Assembly (NCBI GenBank): GCA_033439295.1
Contig: JAVTLE010000023.1
Coordinates: forward strand, 186,001 to 250,000
DNA from: Deuterostichococcus epilithicus
Lineage: Eukaryota; Chlorophyta; Trebouxiophyceae; Prasiolales; Stichococcaceae
Reading direction: 5' to 3'
DNA length: 64,000 bases
Shown: one piece after another, positions 44,801-60,100 of the stretch
Numbering within the stretch: position 1 is the stretch's first letter
Layout: each line of letters begins with the position of its first letter
Program-made: the position numbers and the translations under genes
Notes under the pieces: generated by a model
The model's database searches: none
The model's input: only the letters and a program-made list of their open reading frames with translations
Told to the model about the DNA's origin: nothing

Positions 44801-47800
44801 CGGCTGGTCTCGCTCGTCAGCCATAATGCGCTAGCGGTGCCACTTTCGATGCGCATGCTGCATGCGACACAGGGTCGAGATCAGAGAGCATGAACGCAGG
44901 CCAGGCCCAGGCATCCCTCTAGTCTACAAATGGGCATCACAACTCCACCGCCGCTATCGTCGACTGAATGGCGGAGATATCTCCGGGGCACGCGACGCAT
45001 ACGAGCGCACCGCAAAACACCCTACGTTGCCCGTTGTACCATCAAAGGGTTCTTGGTTCCACACAAGATCCACTCGATCATGCCATGCAAACGTCGGCAC
45101 GTTGCACACCTCACAAGCACAAGGCAAACAGCCGCCCGGACAAGCGCCGCCAGTACACTTTTCGATTTGTTGGACGAACGGCCTCGCTAAGACGCTTAAG
45201 GAGTGAAAGAAGCCTTATCCGACGCTAGCCTCCACTCACAGCTTTTCATTGCCACGAGTCATCTACTGCACTGCGTACACGTGGTGCGCTTTCGTCGTTG
45301 CGGCTGCAGGCTGCTCGGTAGGGTTGGCCACCCCGTCCTAAATCATGTACATCCCCTGTCGTTCACTCCGGTGACCGTTCGCGATTGCATGAGCTGGCGG
45401 ACAGTGATGGGCAGGAGGAGGCCGCGCGGGCAAGCCTCAGGAGGAGGTTTGGGCCCAGGTATTTGCCGACAGCTGGCACCTTCTCCGCAGTCTGCCATTC
45501 CCGCCAAAAGGTATCAGCCGTAGATGACACTGGAGGGAGGCGTTCTAGTGTGGAAACACGATTGTAATTTGCACCTTGGGGCTAGCATGGGTGTCTTCCG
45601 AGCAAGACTGCCCGCATATCTACCACCAGTGGCATTGCAGTGGCGGCGGAAGGCGGGAACCGACGAAATGTAATCACGCCAGCAAAGTCGCGGCGGCGGT
45701 CTGGGGGGCGGCTATGACAGCCAGACGCTATTGTCGGGATTCAGTCTTGATGATGACAACACACTTGCACTGCACGCCGTGCAGATGCATCAAGAAGCGG
45801 CAACATTCTGCCCTGCGTCATGCCAAACCACTGCCGCCGCACGCCCTGTTGCACCAACAGCTCATGGTTTACATTCTTGCATCTACATGGCGATGGGCTG
45901 GCGGCAGGTGCTCAACTCGCTCTGGACGGCAACAGATTGTCAGATCCTACAGAAGACCAGCCTGTTCAAATTCCGACGACAGCTCAGCGTTGAACGAAGC
46001 TGCAGATGAGACTATGTCCTGGCGGCTCTCACCAGCACCGGCACCGGCACCGGCACAGCCTTTGACCTCATGTCCTCGCCACCCTTGCGCCTCCCACAGC
46101 GAACGCAGCGAACGACCGGACATGCCTCAGCAGCCCCGCCGCCGCCCTGCGGCGCGATGCGCTGTGGCCACTGCCCGGTGTCCTTGTGTGACACCTGCGG
46201 GACTGCCACCCTACTGCAGCTGCTGCTGACCGCCAGACGGCTGCGGGGAGAAGACGGATGCCAGGTCCGGCGCTGCCGCCGCCGCTGCAGGGCTCCGCTG
46301 GGCGCCCGTTGGCGCCGGCGGCTGCATTGGGCCCAGGTGCAGCGGCGGCGGCGTCTCAGCGGCGGACGGTGCGGGGCGGCAGCCCCGCGGCTGGCGCCGG
46401 CCACTGCTGCCATGTGGGCGGCGGCCCGGAGGCCATGGTGGACTGGCTGCCGCCGGGGCCGTAGGGCGCAGGCAGCGCCGCCCCTGGCGGCGCCGAGTTG
46501 CTCTGCAGCCGGAACGCCTGCGACTCCAGCGAGGAGGCGTCCAGAGACCCGCCGCTGCCGCCGCCGCCTCTGTCATCCAGGCACGGAGACGCGAGCTCGG
46601 GAGCGGACACTGTGTCGGCCGTTGGGTCGCCATTGTCCCTGCAGACACGAGGAGCGGACTGCTCAGGCAAGGGTCACAGTTTCAAGGGCCACATGCGGCT
46701 CTGATATTCCACAAGGCCATCTGGCCAGGGCGGGAAGCGAGCCATTAGCAGCTCTGCCGCCGCGCCCACCTGCCATGCATCAGACACGCAACAGGACACG
46801 CTCAGCGGGTGCCTCAGCTCACGCTGGGTTGCAGCTCACCAGGCGGGGAAGAAGGCGTCAGCCAGCTCCTCGATGGTCAGCGCCCGCGCGGCGTCAAGAT
46901 TCGGCGGCACGTGCGGACGCGGCGCCTGCGGCGGGCTCGGGCGCCCCCACCCTGGNNCCGATCTCAGCGGCNGGCGCTGCGGCGGCGCCGTCATGGCGCC
47001 GGACCCCGGGATACCAAATCCAAAGGTTGGACTTAGTATCCCTTGGCCTGAGGCCGTCTGCTGCCACATGCCCGCCTGCTGCCACGTGCCCACGTCGAAC
47101 GATTGTCGCCACAGCAAGCCGGCGTCGCCCGAGGGGGTGTCGGCGGCCGCAGCGGGGGCGGCAGCGGCAATGGTGGGCAGCGGCGGTGGCGTTGCCGGGA
47201 AGGAAACGAGTAGGGGCAGGCTCTCGCCCGGCTCGCCGGTGCTGGGGCTGAGGAAATCGCCAAACATTTCCTGCGGGGCGCCGGCCGTCGCCGCCGGCTG
47301 CTGCTGCTGCTGCTGCTGCTGCTGAAAGCTGGCCGGTAGCCGCATCAGTACGGCCGCCGGCCCGAAGCGCGCCGCCATGGCCGCAGTGAAGGGCGTCGCG
47401 GCCCGTCCGCCAGACCCGCCTTGCTCCTGCTGCCAGTCGGACTGGCCGGTGGCGGAGCGCGGGCGCGGCTCAGAGGCCGGCGGCAGCGGCGGCAGCGCCA
47501 CGCCGGTGGCGGCGGCGGCGGCGGCGGCGGCTGCTGCGACTGTGGCAGCGGCAGGTAGGCGGCGCGGGGCGCCAGCCGCGGCTCCGGCATGACACCGGCC
47601 GCACAGCGCTCGCTGGAAGGGTCCTGCGATCGCCAGCTGGCAGGATCTCAGACTTTGAGGAACAATGAGAAAGAATCCAAGGCCCACCCTGCTGGCTGTG
47701 TAGATGTGCGCCTGTCTTGTGTGCTGACGGTGTCAGCCAGCTGCGGGGCTGTCCTGTAAAACCCCATTCCGATTGAGGCTGACAGCGTTGCTGTATAGAA

Positions 47801-48069
47801 GAGATGTTCAGCCAGGCGTTCTCAGTGTCAAGCGAGCTATTCCCAAACCAAAAAGGCTGAGTCGCACTCAGTGTAAGGGAAACTACTCTGCCAATGTGAT
47901 GTCACAGCAGCCAACAGCCCACTCTCAGCGGCTCACCGCTTGGGACGGTGTCGGCATGCTACGACTGCTCTCGGAGGCTTGGCGCAGCCACTTGCTCGCC
48001 TGTGCCAGCAGTGCCGCCCCAGCGGAAGTGCCCTCATGGGGCCCAGCCGCCGCGGGATCAGCGGCGGCA

Positions 48070-48113
<44 letters not shown>

Positions 48114-51100
48114 CCGCGCCGCAAAGTGCGTGCGCATCTCCTTTGGCGGGGCGCCGCCAGTGGCGCGGCGCTTTGGCGGCGGGGCGGGCCACGCCTGCGG
48201 CTCCGCACCTGCCGAAAAGAGGGCTCGCTACGTCAGACTGTATGTCGGCAAGCAAGAAGGTGTCTACACCCTGGCCAAAGGCTTTGCATTGCATTGACCC
48301 GGCTTTGGAAGGTCACACGGGCACCAGACGGGAGAGCACCACGAGGCTGGGAGACACAGCTGTGGTGGTCGATGCAATTCAGCTGACGAGGGCGTCCAGA
48401 CGACAGGGGCTTAGGGCGGGTGCAGCTCCGTTCGAGCACCGCAGAGGCGAAATGCCGCGCTGACTTGGGCAATCAAGACAGCGTTTTCAGGTGGCGGACT
48501 CCCCACCTGACAGCCATGCCTCGCCCGCGGCAGCGGCCGCCGGCAGCCTGTCGCTCATGGCCCGCTTCAGGCTGCCAGCGGCGACCTGGCGGCTGCGCTG
48601 CGGAGCCGGCGCCGAAGCCTGCCGCTGCAGGCGCGCTGGGGCTTTAGGGTTTAAGGCGCCGCCAGCGGCCTGAGCACGCGGCAGCGAGGGTGCAGCGGTG
48701 TCCTCATTGCCAGCGGAAGCGCCGCCCGTCGAGGCGGCCCGCTTCTCGTTTGCACGCCGGGCGTTGTGCGCCTGCAGCCGCTTGCGGCAGCTCCTGCGGC
48801 GCGCACCGGCATCCAGAATCTCAAGCAGGCGCACAAAGCTTGAACAGGCACAGCCAGACAGCGATCCACCGGTGTTCCTGCTGCGAAATGAATGCTACAC
48901 CTGGGGATGCGCAGCTGCAGGCTCCCCTTGGCGCCACATGATGCGCCAGTAGCGCGGAGACAGCGCAACATCGCCAACAGAGCAGCAGCATAGGATGCGC
49001 ACCGCTTGTCGGCATCGAAGGACGTCAGCTCGTGGAAGCAGCAGCACTGCTGGCAGAAGCGCTTGGTCTTGGCACCCAGCTGTACAGCGGGCGCTGCGGA
49101 GTGCGAGATGCAGCACCGAGCGCGGCGGTAAAACCGCTTCTCCCCCGTGATTTCCACGCCGCAGCCGTTCACCTGAGGTCGCAGGTGGTGAGGCCGTTTG
49201 GAAAAATGCGTTGAAGGACGAGTGGAATGCCAGACACTGATCACAGAGGAGGCCAACATGCTGTGGCCCCACAAACCAGGAGCAACCCGCGTGCCACCTG
49301 CAGGACGCAAAGAATTCAGCGACTTCAGAAAGGTTTGCGATCGATCGACCTCCGTTGATTGCTGCTATTGGAGGCAACTTTGCAGAGGAAAGGTCCCGAG
49401 ATGTGCAGATGGCCCTCTGCACATCCAGCAGCCGTACACTTTATGTACGAATCGATCACTACGGGAGCTGACTCGGCGCGGGCTCGAAGGCATGAAATTG
49501 GGATGCTGTGTTACACAAAGAGGGCACGTGAATGGGAAATTGCATGCTCGGCGTTCTGATGGCGCTCCAGTCGCTTCGCACCCGCTGGCGGCTGCCCGTC
49601 AGGTACAACGTGTTCGCGGCTACCGTACAGAATTTAATCTGCCCGGACATGACGATATGTCTTTTGTGTCTTTTGTGTCTCTATTTTTGCTTGTGAAAGC
49701 AACGCACCTTGCAGTAGACCCTCTGATGCGCCGCCTGCGGTATATCTGAGCCGCTGCCGCTGGCGGAGCCGGCATCTGACGTGGTGCTCGGGCACCTGAG
49801 AACGGGCTCCATGTCGCCTGCGCATGTGCAGAGCGGCCGGGGTGGAGCGATCATGCATCAGCATCAATCGGAGACTTTGGCATACGCACGGCGCCTTTCC
49901 AAGCCGATCTTCTCAAGTCCGCGGTCCTTTCTGCGGAAGCCACCCAACAGGTCGCCCTCACCCGGGCCCGACCGCGGCGCCACCTCTACAATCCGTTCAT
50001 GTTGGGTGCGACAGCACGGTCTCATACTCACCTTGTATAGTGGGCTGGTGAGACGAGCGCAGTCGTTGGGAATGTTGATGTCGTCCCGGACGTACTGCTG
50101 TCCGGGCAATTAGTGAAGGCAGGGCCACCGCTTTCGCCCCGTTACAAGCTGCCCGCTGCTCAAGATGGACTTGCTGGCAAATTTTTGGTGCCGAATCTGC
50201 ACGGCGTTCCACAAAGGGAAGTGGTCCATGTGCCTCCCGTCTCGCAAGCGTCAGAGGCGGATTTTCCTCAGCAACTCTCGTCATTGTACTTCCCGTTGAG
50301 AGTCCGGGAAATTTTACAGCACCACACGAGGCACCGGAATGCTAAATGGACACAAGGAGCTGTCCCCACAACACTGAAAATGACGTCCAACGCGCAGGCG
50401 GATAGAATGCACTTAAGCGGGGTCGGTGAGGCATGACAACAACCGATTATGAAGGCAGCTAAATGTGAGGGAGAGTCAGGCTGACCGGAGATGGGCTGTG
50501 TGTAAGCACTGAATCAGCACGCTGACGGATCGCTCCGCTCATCTATGCAATCTAGAGGGCATTGAGGTGTAAGCACAGAGGCCGCATAGGTACAAGCTGC
50601 TGCCACCCAGACAATCATCACTCTGCCGCTCCACTCGGTTGCTGCATCTGAACGCGCTGAACCGCCCAGTCCGCACTCAAGCCAACACCTTCATCAACCT
50701 CCTGGGGGCGAGGCGAGGGTCCCCGAACTCCTCTGCAGCTGGGGGCAACAACAGCGGGTGGCGGGGCACCCCTAAACCCTGAAGGGCGCACCCCTCAGCG
50801 GGGCGGCCCCAGCATCAGCACCGGCTGCGCAGCGGCAGCCGTGCCGCTCGCTGCGCTGCCGCTAGCGTCCCCGCCGCCAGCATCCCCACCGCCCCCGCCG
50901 CCGCCGGCGGCANCCCCGGCGCCGGACGTGGCGCCGGCCGGGGCGTGCAGTGCCGCGGCCAGGCGCGCCGCCAGCTGCGCCTCATCGGCGACCGCGTCCG
51001 CATCGTCGGCCGGAACGTCCTCCAGCGCGATGCGCAGGCGGCGCAGCGCCGGCTCGAAGTCGGGCGCCTGCGGCGGCGAGAGTGGGGGCATTTCGGAAAG

Positions 51101-54100
51101 GATGCGAGGAAGGTTTCTTGAATATTTTGTAGCGCGAGGGGCAGGCGTCAGAAACGTGTGTTAGGCGAGGAGTAACGCCTGCGGCAGCAGGGGCCATGTT
51201 TGAGGGCTGCGCTCACAGCCTGCAGCGGCAGAGGAGGCACACTTGAGGCGGATGACGCCGTTGGCCCAGGTTCAGCATGACTCATTAGGAACCATGAGCG
51301 TCTTGAACCCTTGGAAGATGTGTTAGATGCATCATGCAGCGCGGGTGAAAACCTAAATTCTTGACCCTGTGGATAGCGGGGTCGCCGAGGAGATCAGCAG
51401 ACCGAGTGCACGGATCAGGTGTCTGGGCCGCTCGAGCTGCCGCTGCGCCCGGTCTCCACAGCGCATGCATGCATATGCGGCATTTTTAGTCCCGTCGCCA
51501 CTCGCTGGTCACATGTCACGCGCTGACCAGGTCAACACGCAGGGCGGCGGAAATCAGACATGGCACAAGCTGCAATGTCTGGCGTCACAACCCTCATGTG
51601 TGGTCTGTGGCTGCTATGCCACAGACGTCCCTGCCCATGATACTTTCACTACAGGGTCCGTCATTTGTATTCCCCGTCCTCAAACCAAAGCCGCACCTGG
51701 AACAGCGCCTCCGCCGCCGCGGCGTCGCCCGCGAGCGCCAGCGCCAGCCGCAGCGCGGCCTCGCGGACGTCCCTGTCCCCCGAGCCCAGCAGCTGCGGCA
51801 GCGCTGCTGCTGCACCGCCGCCGCCGCCGCCGCCGCCGCCNCCGNTGCCCGGAGGGCTGCCGCCGGTCGCCGCGGCCGCGGCCAGGTCCGGCCGCTCCGA
51901 GAGCAGGTAGGTCAGCAGCTGCGCCGACTTGCGCTGGACACGCGGGGAGCCGTCCGCCAGGCCTCCGGCGACGACTCCCAGGCCGTCGGCCTGCGTACGT
52001 GGAAAATCCGACTCGTTGGCAAGGCGTCACTGAAAGGGACCACTGGTGTGCGCAGCGCGGGAGGGCGGGACTGTGACGGCGATGACCCTGAGTGAACTCT
52101 CCGCCTGTGTGATACGAGTGGAGCGCTCTTGCCGCGAGATGAGGGGTTCAACTTCCTGCCAGGCCGCCGGTCGCGGCGCCAAGGCTGTCGGCCTGCATGA
52201 CAGCACAGAGGTCGAAATGGCCCGCAAAGCACCCGGTGTCGTTGCAGGAAGTGTCACAAGGTCGGGCTAACATGTGCAGGCCGGTGGCCAGAAGGGCAAA
52301 AAGGCATAAAGTCGTGTCGGCGGGCCTGACCGCCGGTTGTAGCCGGCATGGCCTGGCACCTCAACACGAGGTGCGCAGCCCGGGCGGCAGCGGCGGCGGG
52401 GAGCCCACGGGCATGGCTGCTTGACAGTCCAGACACGAGCAACAAGATGCCCCGACAAAACCCTGCCGACGCAGGCGCTGGGCGCAGGCGCTGGCCACGC
52501 ATGTGTCACGCCCGCATCACCCTCCCTTTTCGGCCCCAGAGCAGCTGCGGGCGTCTAAACCTAAATCCTAAAGCCTGCAGGCTCTCAAAGCCCAGGCCTG
52601 ACCTGCAGCAGCGCGTCCAGGGCGGGGTGGCAGCGGCGCACGAGGCAGGAAACCGCCGTGTAGGCGCTTGCGCGGGCGTCCGGGTCGGCGTCCCGAAGCT
52701 GCGCCGCCAGCGGCGGCAGCGCGCCGCCATCCAGCAGCCACTGCGCGCGTAGGGGTGCTATCAGTCGCAGGATGACCCCAAGCGGCAAGACTTCTACCGG
52801 TCGCAGAATGACTGGCAGCGCTGTGTGCCGCCCTCCGGCAGCCACTGCACGCGCGCAGGCGGCGGGGGTCTCATCAGTCGCAAAATGACTGGCGGGCGTG
52901 CCTGTTCGTCTGTCTGCGAACAGACGTACCAGCAACCACTGCGCACGTGCAAGCGGTGAAGGGTTTTCCAGTGGCAGACTGACTGGTGCAGCTGTGCGGC
53001 GCCTCCACCAGCCTGGCAGCGCCTGGGTGACCAGTCCCAAAAGCAAACACAATCCGTGCCATGCGCGCCCCGCTCGGACAGACCGACAGGCGTCGGCGCC
53101 GGGCGGTCTGTCACTGGTCACAGGGTACTGAAGCTTGCGGACGCCGCCTGGTGCGGAGTGAACACTTGTGCGCACGCCGCTAAACCCTGCACCGCCCATG
53201 CGAGGACACCGGGAGGAAACATGGAAGGCAAAAAGTACACAGTGAAAGGGCACGTGCCAGCTGCACAGGCTCGTTGTTCTGGGCACAGGCGCCCAGCACC
53301 GCGGCGGCGCGAGCGCGCAGGCTGGGCGCCGGGTCCGCCAGCAGGGCCAGCAGCGTCGGCAGGCCGCCCACGCCTCGCAGGTCCCTGGCCACAGCACACG
53401 ACTGTTGACGGGAGTGTGACCACACACCTGATGTGGCGGCAGGAGCACTGGTGTCATTTGCATGTTGTGCGCTCCAGGTTCGGGCTGTGCCGGCAGTGGG
53501 AGCGGCGAGCGCTGTCTCACTGCAGCCGCATGACTCTGCGGGCAGGCGATAGTGCGGGAGCAACGACCCGCCAGCCGCTTGGACACTGCCCCGAACCAGT
53601 ACGACGACCTCGGACTGTCGGATCGCAGTTCGAGGGCGGCCTTGGGGTAAGCGCCGTTCATGCATCCTCCTGCAGCTCGCCGGACGGGGGCATCCTTCCA
53701 TGCCGTTGCAGCGGCACCACACCCGATGGGCTTGCCTCGCCTATCGTGCGTTTTGCAGGGTTTCAATGCAAAAGCTGTCGCATGGGCGCACCTGGCAAAG
53801 TTGATGTCTTCCACGATCTCCTGCAGCTCATCGAGCAGTGCCCCCCGCTGCGCCAGCGTCGGCGCCGCCTCGGCGCCAGGCTCCTGCACGCGCAGGCGAG
53901 CACGAGGTCAGCTCCGCGCCGCATCATCGCTCAGCATGTCGCCCGGCATCCCTCCGAGTGGGCCGCCGATTCAAGGAATGCCCCCCGGTGTGTGGCAGGC
54001 AGCGGGCGCAGTGTGGGCCAGCGCCGGCGGCAGGCCTGCTTTATCAGCATGGGCCGCGCTGACGACAGCCTCGCTGTCGGCCAGCAGTCTGGAAGCACGG

Positions 54101-57100
54101 AAGCACAGACATTGCGCATGTGTCACGGGCTGCACCTGCTCGAGCTGCGATTTGATGTCGCGCATGCGCTGCGCCACGTCCTGCAGGTTGGCTGCCATTG
54201 CCTCCTGGAACCTGCAGTACGGGGTCAGGCGGCGTGGGGCTTGAAAGCCGCTTTGGAATCATACATGAGCCGCAAACCAAGGCAAAGCAGGCTTTCCCAC
54301 AAGCTGGCCGAGGCCCGCCGGCGCCAATGCGGCAGCTTTGTGGCGCGTTGGCAGCGTCATTGAGGCATGCGCGCTGTCGTTGAAGCCGATCGGAGCACGA
54401 TAAGCAGGCAAGGGAATGCGCACCATGCCAGCTCCTCCGGCGAGGGCTGCCGCCCTGGCTGCGTGCCGTCGCTGTTCTTGATAGACCATTCGAACAGCCC
54501 TGCAGCAACCATATGATAGAGTCGAATGTCTGCATAGCTATGTGTTGAGACTCAATCTAGGCCAGCAAACATGCACGGAACCGCCCAGTCCTAGGCCAGG
54601 GCGCACCTTTCCAGGCCGGCAGCGACGGGTCCTGCGTGGCGACCATGCTGCAAATTCCTGTCAGATTGCTCTCGATGGTACAGTACTGCGTCTTGTTGCA
54701 GCGGCACGCGACAGCAGTGCTGCCCTGGAACGTTCCGGAGGGGTGGGTGGCGCTTGTTGAGCGTACGCAGCCGGCACGTGTCGAGCCGAGAAAGCTCCTG
54801 CTGGGAATAGGTGTGTTCTGATAAAATGCTGAAAGCATTTTGTTGCAGCGAAGTACCGGGAGGGGGTGCATGCTGGCGTGTAGACTTTTGTGTAGACATC
54901 ACAGTCTGAGAGGAACCTAGCCGGATACCATTCGTGCGGTCCAACTGGGCGCTGTGATGAAGCTGACCATAACGCTCCACGAAGCCAAACTGGCAGTTCA
55001 CCCTCAGATCCACTTTCAAAACCGTTTCTCAGACGATCTTTGATCCAAGGACAACCATCTGACACCCTTCCGCGAGCTCAGCTTCGCGTTGTAATTCCGC
55101 TGCGATGTCGACCGCCATGCGCTCCACCACTAGCCTGCGCGTGCGCGCGCCGTTCTCCGGCGCCCAGCAGCTGCGTCGATCAGCCAACACCGCACGCCCC
55201 CGGTGCGTTCCCCTCGCCGAGCAGACGGGCACCAAACGAGTGAACCTGTAGGAAGTCCGTCGTCCACATATCCTACCGCCGACGCCGCAGTTCGCACGAT
55301 GCTCTGCACGCATGCTCACAGACTCGCCTTCATCGTCTTTCATTTCATATTGTCCGCGCCGGCTGGCCTGCCTCGCGAGCCGTGTGCTGCCCTGTCGTTT
55401 GTTCGAGAATCTTAGCACTGTCCGTCTAAACAGACGGACGTCTTTCAAGTGTAGGATCGCAATCACCCCGATGGCCGTCGGCGGCGGCAAGCCAGGCAGC
55501 CGGGTGAGTTTGTTGAGCAAACGATCCCTGCTTCCCAGTGCACTCGACAGTGTTCCTGTGGCCAAGTGGCCAGCTCAAGCTCAAGGACAACCTATGCATC
55601 CCCGCAGCTATACCACCGCGCAGCCCGCCCTGCATCTCCCCTTGATTTATGAGCAAGTGGTGGATGTGCTGATGACATTACACACTCTGGTCCTCAGGCC
55701 GAGGAGACTCGCGACCGCGCCAGCGACGACAACCCTGCAGAGCAGGCCGCGAAGGATTTCGAGAAGAACGTGGTCGACCCCATCGTTAAGAAGACGCAGG
55801 AGAACTCCGGCCTCGATGCCAACGCCTTCAACCAGACCGCTGACAGCGCCTCCAAGGATGACGTCGGCGCCTTTGCAGGTGCGCTATCTCGTTCCTTTCA
55901 TACTCATGCCTCCAACATGTGCCATTCCTTGAAAGCTTTGCTGTCTAGGCACCTGGTGCCTGCATCCGCTGTCAGGTGCACGTCTGGTGTATTGCATGTT
56001 GTCATGTAAACACCCAAGCACTCATACGCTGTGCTATGCTGATTTACTCTTGTATCCTGCCTGCAGACACGATGTCATTTGCAGGCCTGGCTCCAGAGAT
56101 CATCAACGGCAGGTGCAGCGTCCACCAAACACACTCCTGCTGTGGTGTGTGCACCTCCACGGATGTCCTGTCGATCTTAGTCTTATCATAAGCGTTTTCG
56201 TACCGGGGGTTTTTTAAACACTTTTGTGTATGGTTCGGTTGCAGGGGGGCTATGATCGGTATGCTGGCAGCCCTTGGTGCAGAGGTCAGGACACACGAGC
56301 CCATCCTGAAGCAGGTGTGTTTGGCCTGCTTGAATCTCAATTTTCGCAAATACTCAGCTGACGATGGCAGAGCCAGCTGACAATCCCTCACCTGTGTCAC
56401 TGGAAACAGGCTTTCTCATTTACAGTCTGTTTTTGGACTGATCAGAAAAGCAAAAATGCGCAAGAGAGATCTCGATGCTGACACATCCGTGTCATTGCCG
56501 TCACAGATCCAGACGGCACCAGTGCTGGTGCTGGCCACCTTTGGGATCATCATCCTGGCATCGGTCATCCCGATTGCAAGGGGCGCCGACCTGGCCCGCA
56601 AGGGCGCAGGTGGGACATTGACACCCTCACTGTTCGCTGTCACCCTGGTGATCTTCTGGATGTCGCCCTGGTCAATTTGAGGAATCCACAGCAGAGTGCT
56701 CAATGTCATCCTTTTGAAGCACACACGGACTCTGAATTTAGCACCTGCTCGGCGACCACAGGCCCCTTCACGCCCCGCGCCGAGGTCTGGAATGGCCGTC
56801 TGGCAATGGTCGCCTTTGCGACCCTCATCCTGGTCGAGACCTGGAAGGCCGGCCCCGGCCTGGTGCCCTGAATGGCCTTCTGACAAGTGGCAACAGATAT
56901 GCTCTGCAGTTGTAACACTCATTCTTGTCGAGGGTTGGTCGACGACATTCTATCAGTGGCAGCAACAGCTGAAGTTTGATTGCTGATTTTCTGGCTGCGA
57001 TTCTGAGAGAAGATGTAAGAGTTATGTTGACGTGTTTGTGCGCCTTACGACTTTCAGTGCGCAGTTTTGGTTGATGGAACGGAGGATAACAGTAATTTAA

Positions 57101-60100
57101 TCAGTCTGGAGCCTCTCATCCCCATACGACCTCATTCTTTCTAGCCACAGTGGACCTCGTCTCGCCCCAAAAACACAGAAAGAAGCGTGTTGCAGTCCCT
57201 GCAATTAATCACAATCACAGCACATTACCTGCTAGACCACCATCAACTCTCTTGCCACAGGCTCGCCAGCTTCAACACCAAACCCCTACCAGCTGCTCAT
57301 GACAACTCAGGGTTCATTACATACTACCATGACCGCAAAGCACACTGACAACCGGGATTTCAATCAACCAAAACTTTCTGCCTCAATACCGGTCATACCC
57401 CATATCTACTGGTATACTCGGCTCAAAATTGAGATATCAACCCAATGCATGTTCAGACCACATGTCCCGCTCGCGCTCACATAGAAAATGCTGATGCTGC
57501 GTCAAAATACAATGAAACTTCAGTTGACAACGAATGCCCAATCAGCATGACAGCCTCCCATCCCTCCAATCTGCCATCTGCACGCTCCAGCACGCGTAGC
57601 CCTGCACCTCCGACCTGATCTTCCATCACCGCATCCCTCTCCGGCCGATGTCAGGCGGAAATTTCCTTGCAGTCCACAATGCTGAGACATTCTCGCTCAG
57701 TCGCCATTTTGAAAGCCGTTTTGTTGCCGCCGCGGCTGCGAGACAGCACCGGCAGCTGCCGCCCACTGGTGTCATCTCGTCCCTCCCTTGAATTCGTTCG
57801 CTCGCTGGTCTGCAGCTGGCGCCGTACGGTCTGTCTTCGCGATGTAATTTCGCATCCTTTGGTTCCGCAAGTCCTGTAACGTGCACGCCCGCCACTGGGT
57901 GACCTCGGAGGAGGCTGGTGGGCCTGGCGCTTCTCCTTTTGATTCCCTCCTATGGCGCGCTGAGCGGCCGCCAAGAGCGCCCATGGTATGTTGACAGGCT
58001 CAGAGGTTGGTTCCCGCCCAGAGGCCAGACGCCTGTGCTGCAAGCATTATAGGAGCGGAGTCTGCTCTCAAAACGTAGCCTGATCATTGCCATCCGCAGG
58101 AATACTCAGTGAATTATCATGGACATCATCCCATTCTCCGTGCCCCCCGGGTCGAAGGTTTCCAGGCGCACTCAGTGGATGCTGATGGGCTTTGCATCGT
58201 TGATCTCCAGCGCCAGCGTGATGTTGGCCAGGTGCGCTGACGGAGCGCCCGCAAACTGGATGGGGCCGGGGCTCCTGCATCGGAAAGGAAGTCAACATGA
58301 GTGACGGTCCCGTCCTGCAATGTGGGGAAGCAAGTTCGCATGGAGTCGGTGTACCAAACCAACGATCCACATTGCAGGAGGCCTGGGTCCCTGAGCCAGA
58401 GAAATGCCAGAGCGTCGAAAGCTGTCAGGGGCATGCCTCCCGATGGCCGGCCTGGAGCTGCACTGCAGCCTGGTGGCAAACCGACATCGGCATGAGGTGG
58501 GCGGGCGCCCTTAACCCTAAAGCCCCACTTCGGCGGTGACGCCAGGCTCGGATGCAACTGTGCACTAGCAGCGGCTCTGACGACTGGACACAACCATTGC
58601 CCAGGTTTAGGCGCTGCATCGTTGAACACGACTCTTTGCAGGAATGCCAGAGGGCAGCATTGAAGAAGCTCACCTGTAGGCGTCGTCCAGGGCCCAGGCG
58701 CCGCGTCGCTTGGCGAACTCGCGGAAGACGGGGCCGTCCAAATCGACGAGCGCCTTTTTTACCACCGGCTTGTCCTTGCCCTTGCGCCTGCGGGTGCGAA
58801 GCAAGAAAGCATCCGGCTGAGGCACTGGTTGCGGATGGCTCTTGTCGGGCGGGATGTGTCAGCGCGTCCTTGACTGGTGGCTTGTCCTTGCCGCTGCGTC
58901 TGCGGCAGTGAGGACAGGTCCGCCTTCAGGAGCCAGAAATGGGTACGGTGCATTAGAGCAGTGAGGGTAGAAGCAGACGGCCCCCTGCACTGACCAGTGG
59001 CTCGTCCTGGCCTTGCGCCTGCGGCAGCGCCTGTACTTGTGGCAGTACCTGGACACTCGTACTGCTACCGATGACGGACGTCGAGCGAGCGGACTCCATA
59101 GGGTCTGCCACCGTGTCAGCTGTGCATTCTCAGCTGGCAGCAGGCACCAGCAGAAGCTCCAGGGCCATCAGATGTTTGTTCAGTCAGCAAGACCTCTGAC
59201 GAACCAGAGCCGGCTGCGGCGCACCTCTCAATGCACATCATGGAAGTCAGCGGCGTGCCGCCCACGGTCCACTGCGCCGCCGGCGACCCCAGGTTGCCGA
59301 CGGTGGCCATGACGCCCGAGGCGCCGCTGTCGATCAGCGCCCCCGCCGCATGGCCCAGCGCATTTGTATACCTGGGTTTGGCGGTGCCATCAATTTGGCA
59401 ATGCCATCACATTGGCGACGCCATCAGATGAGGATCAAAACACGAGGGGAGAGCAGGCGCCGCCGTCGAGAAGCGCACCTGCAGCGCCCCGTCGAAGCAT
59501 ATACTTCAGAATCCTTTATACGGGGTGCCGCCTTCGATCAGCGCGCCCGCCGCCGCACTCTGCCTCAATGCACTCTCTTACAGAACTTGGGGGAAATTAC
59601 GGAGGCATCCTCAAGGCCGTTCGGTAGACCAAGGATGGGGTGTGAAATTTCTGTATGGCTCTGTGCGATGCTTCGTGGAGATCTTGCTATGGCCCCCATG
59701 GCACACGCTCACGCTGACAGCACCGAGACCGGAGGAGCTGGAGCGGGAACAGCAAGACGCACGTGGCATCGAAGTTGGTGGGCATGCTGCAGCGGCCCTC
59801 GTAGCCCAGGTAGTGCGCCAGGCCGGCAAACTTGCCGGTGAAGCCGCCGGCAGCTTTTCGCACCGCCAGCTCCGCAGACACCAGCCGCAGCAGCAGCGCC
59901 TCTGTCTGGATGTGCGCCACCTGTGCAAAGATCCCAGAATGGTTTAGTTCGACCACAATGAATTGCCCAGTCGAGGGAGTGGAAGTTCACTAAACGACAG
60001 CACGGAGGCGTCGACAGGAGAGGGGTCGTTCCTGCGGCAGCTGCGGCCCCTCACCCGGAGGAGCTTGTCGGGTGCTGCGCCCCCTCAGCTCAGATGTGAA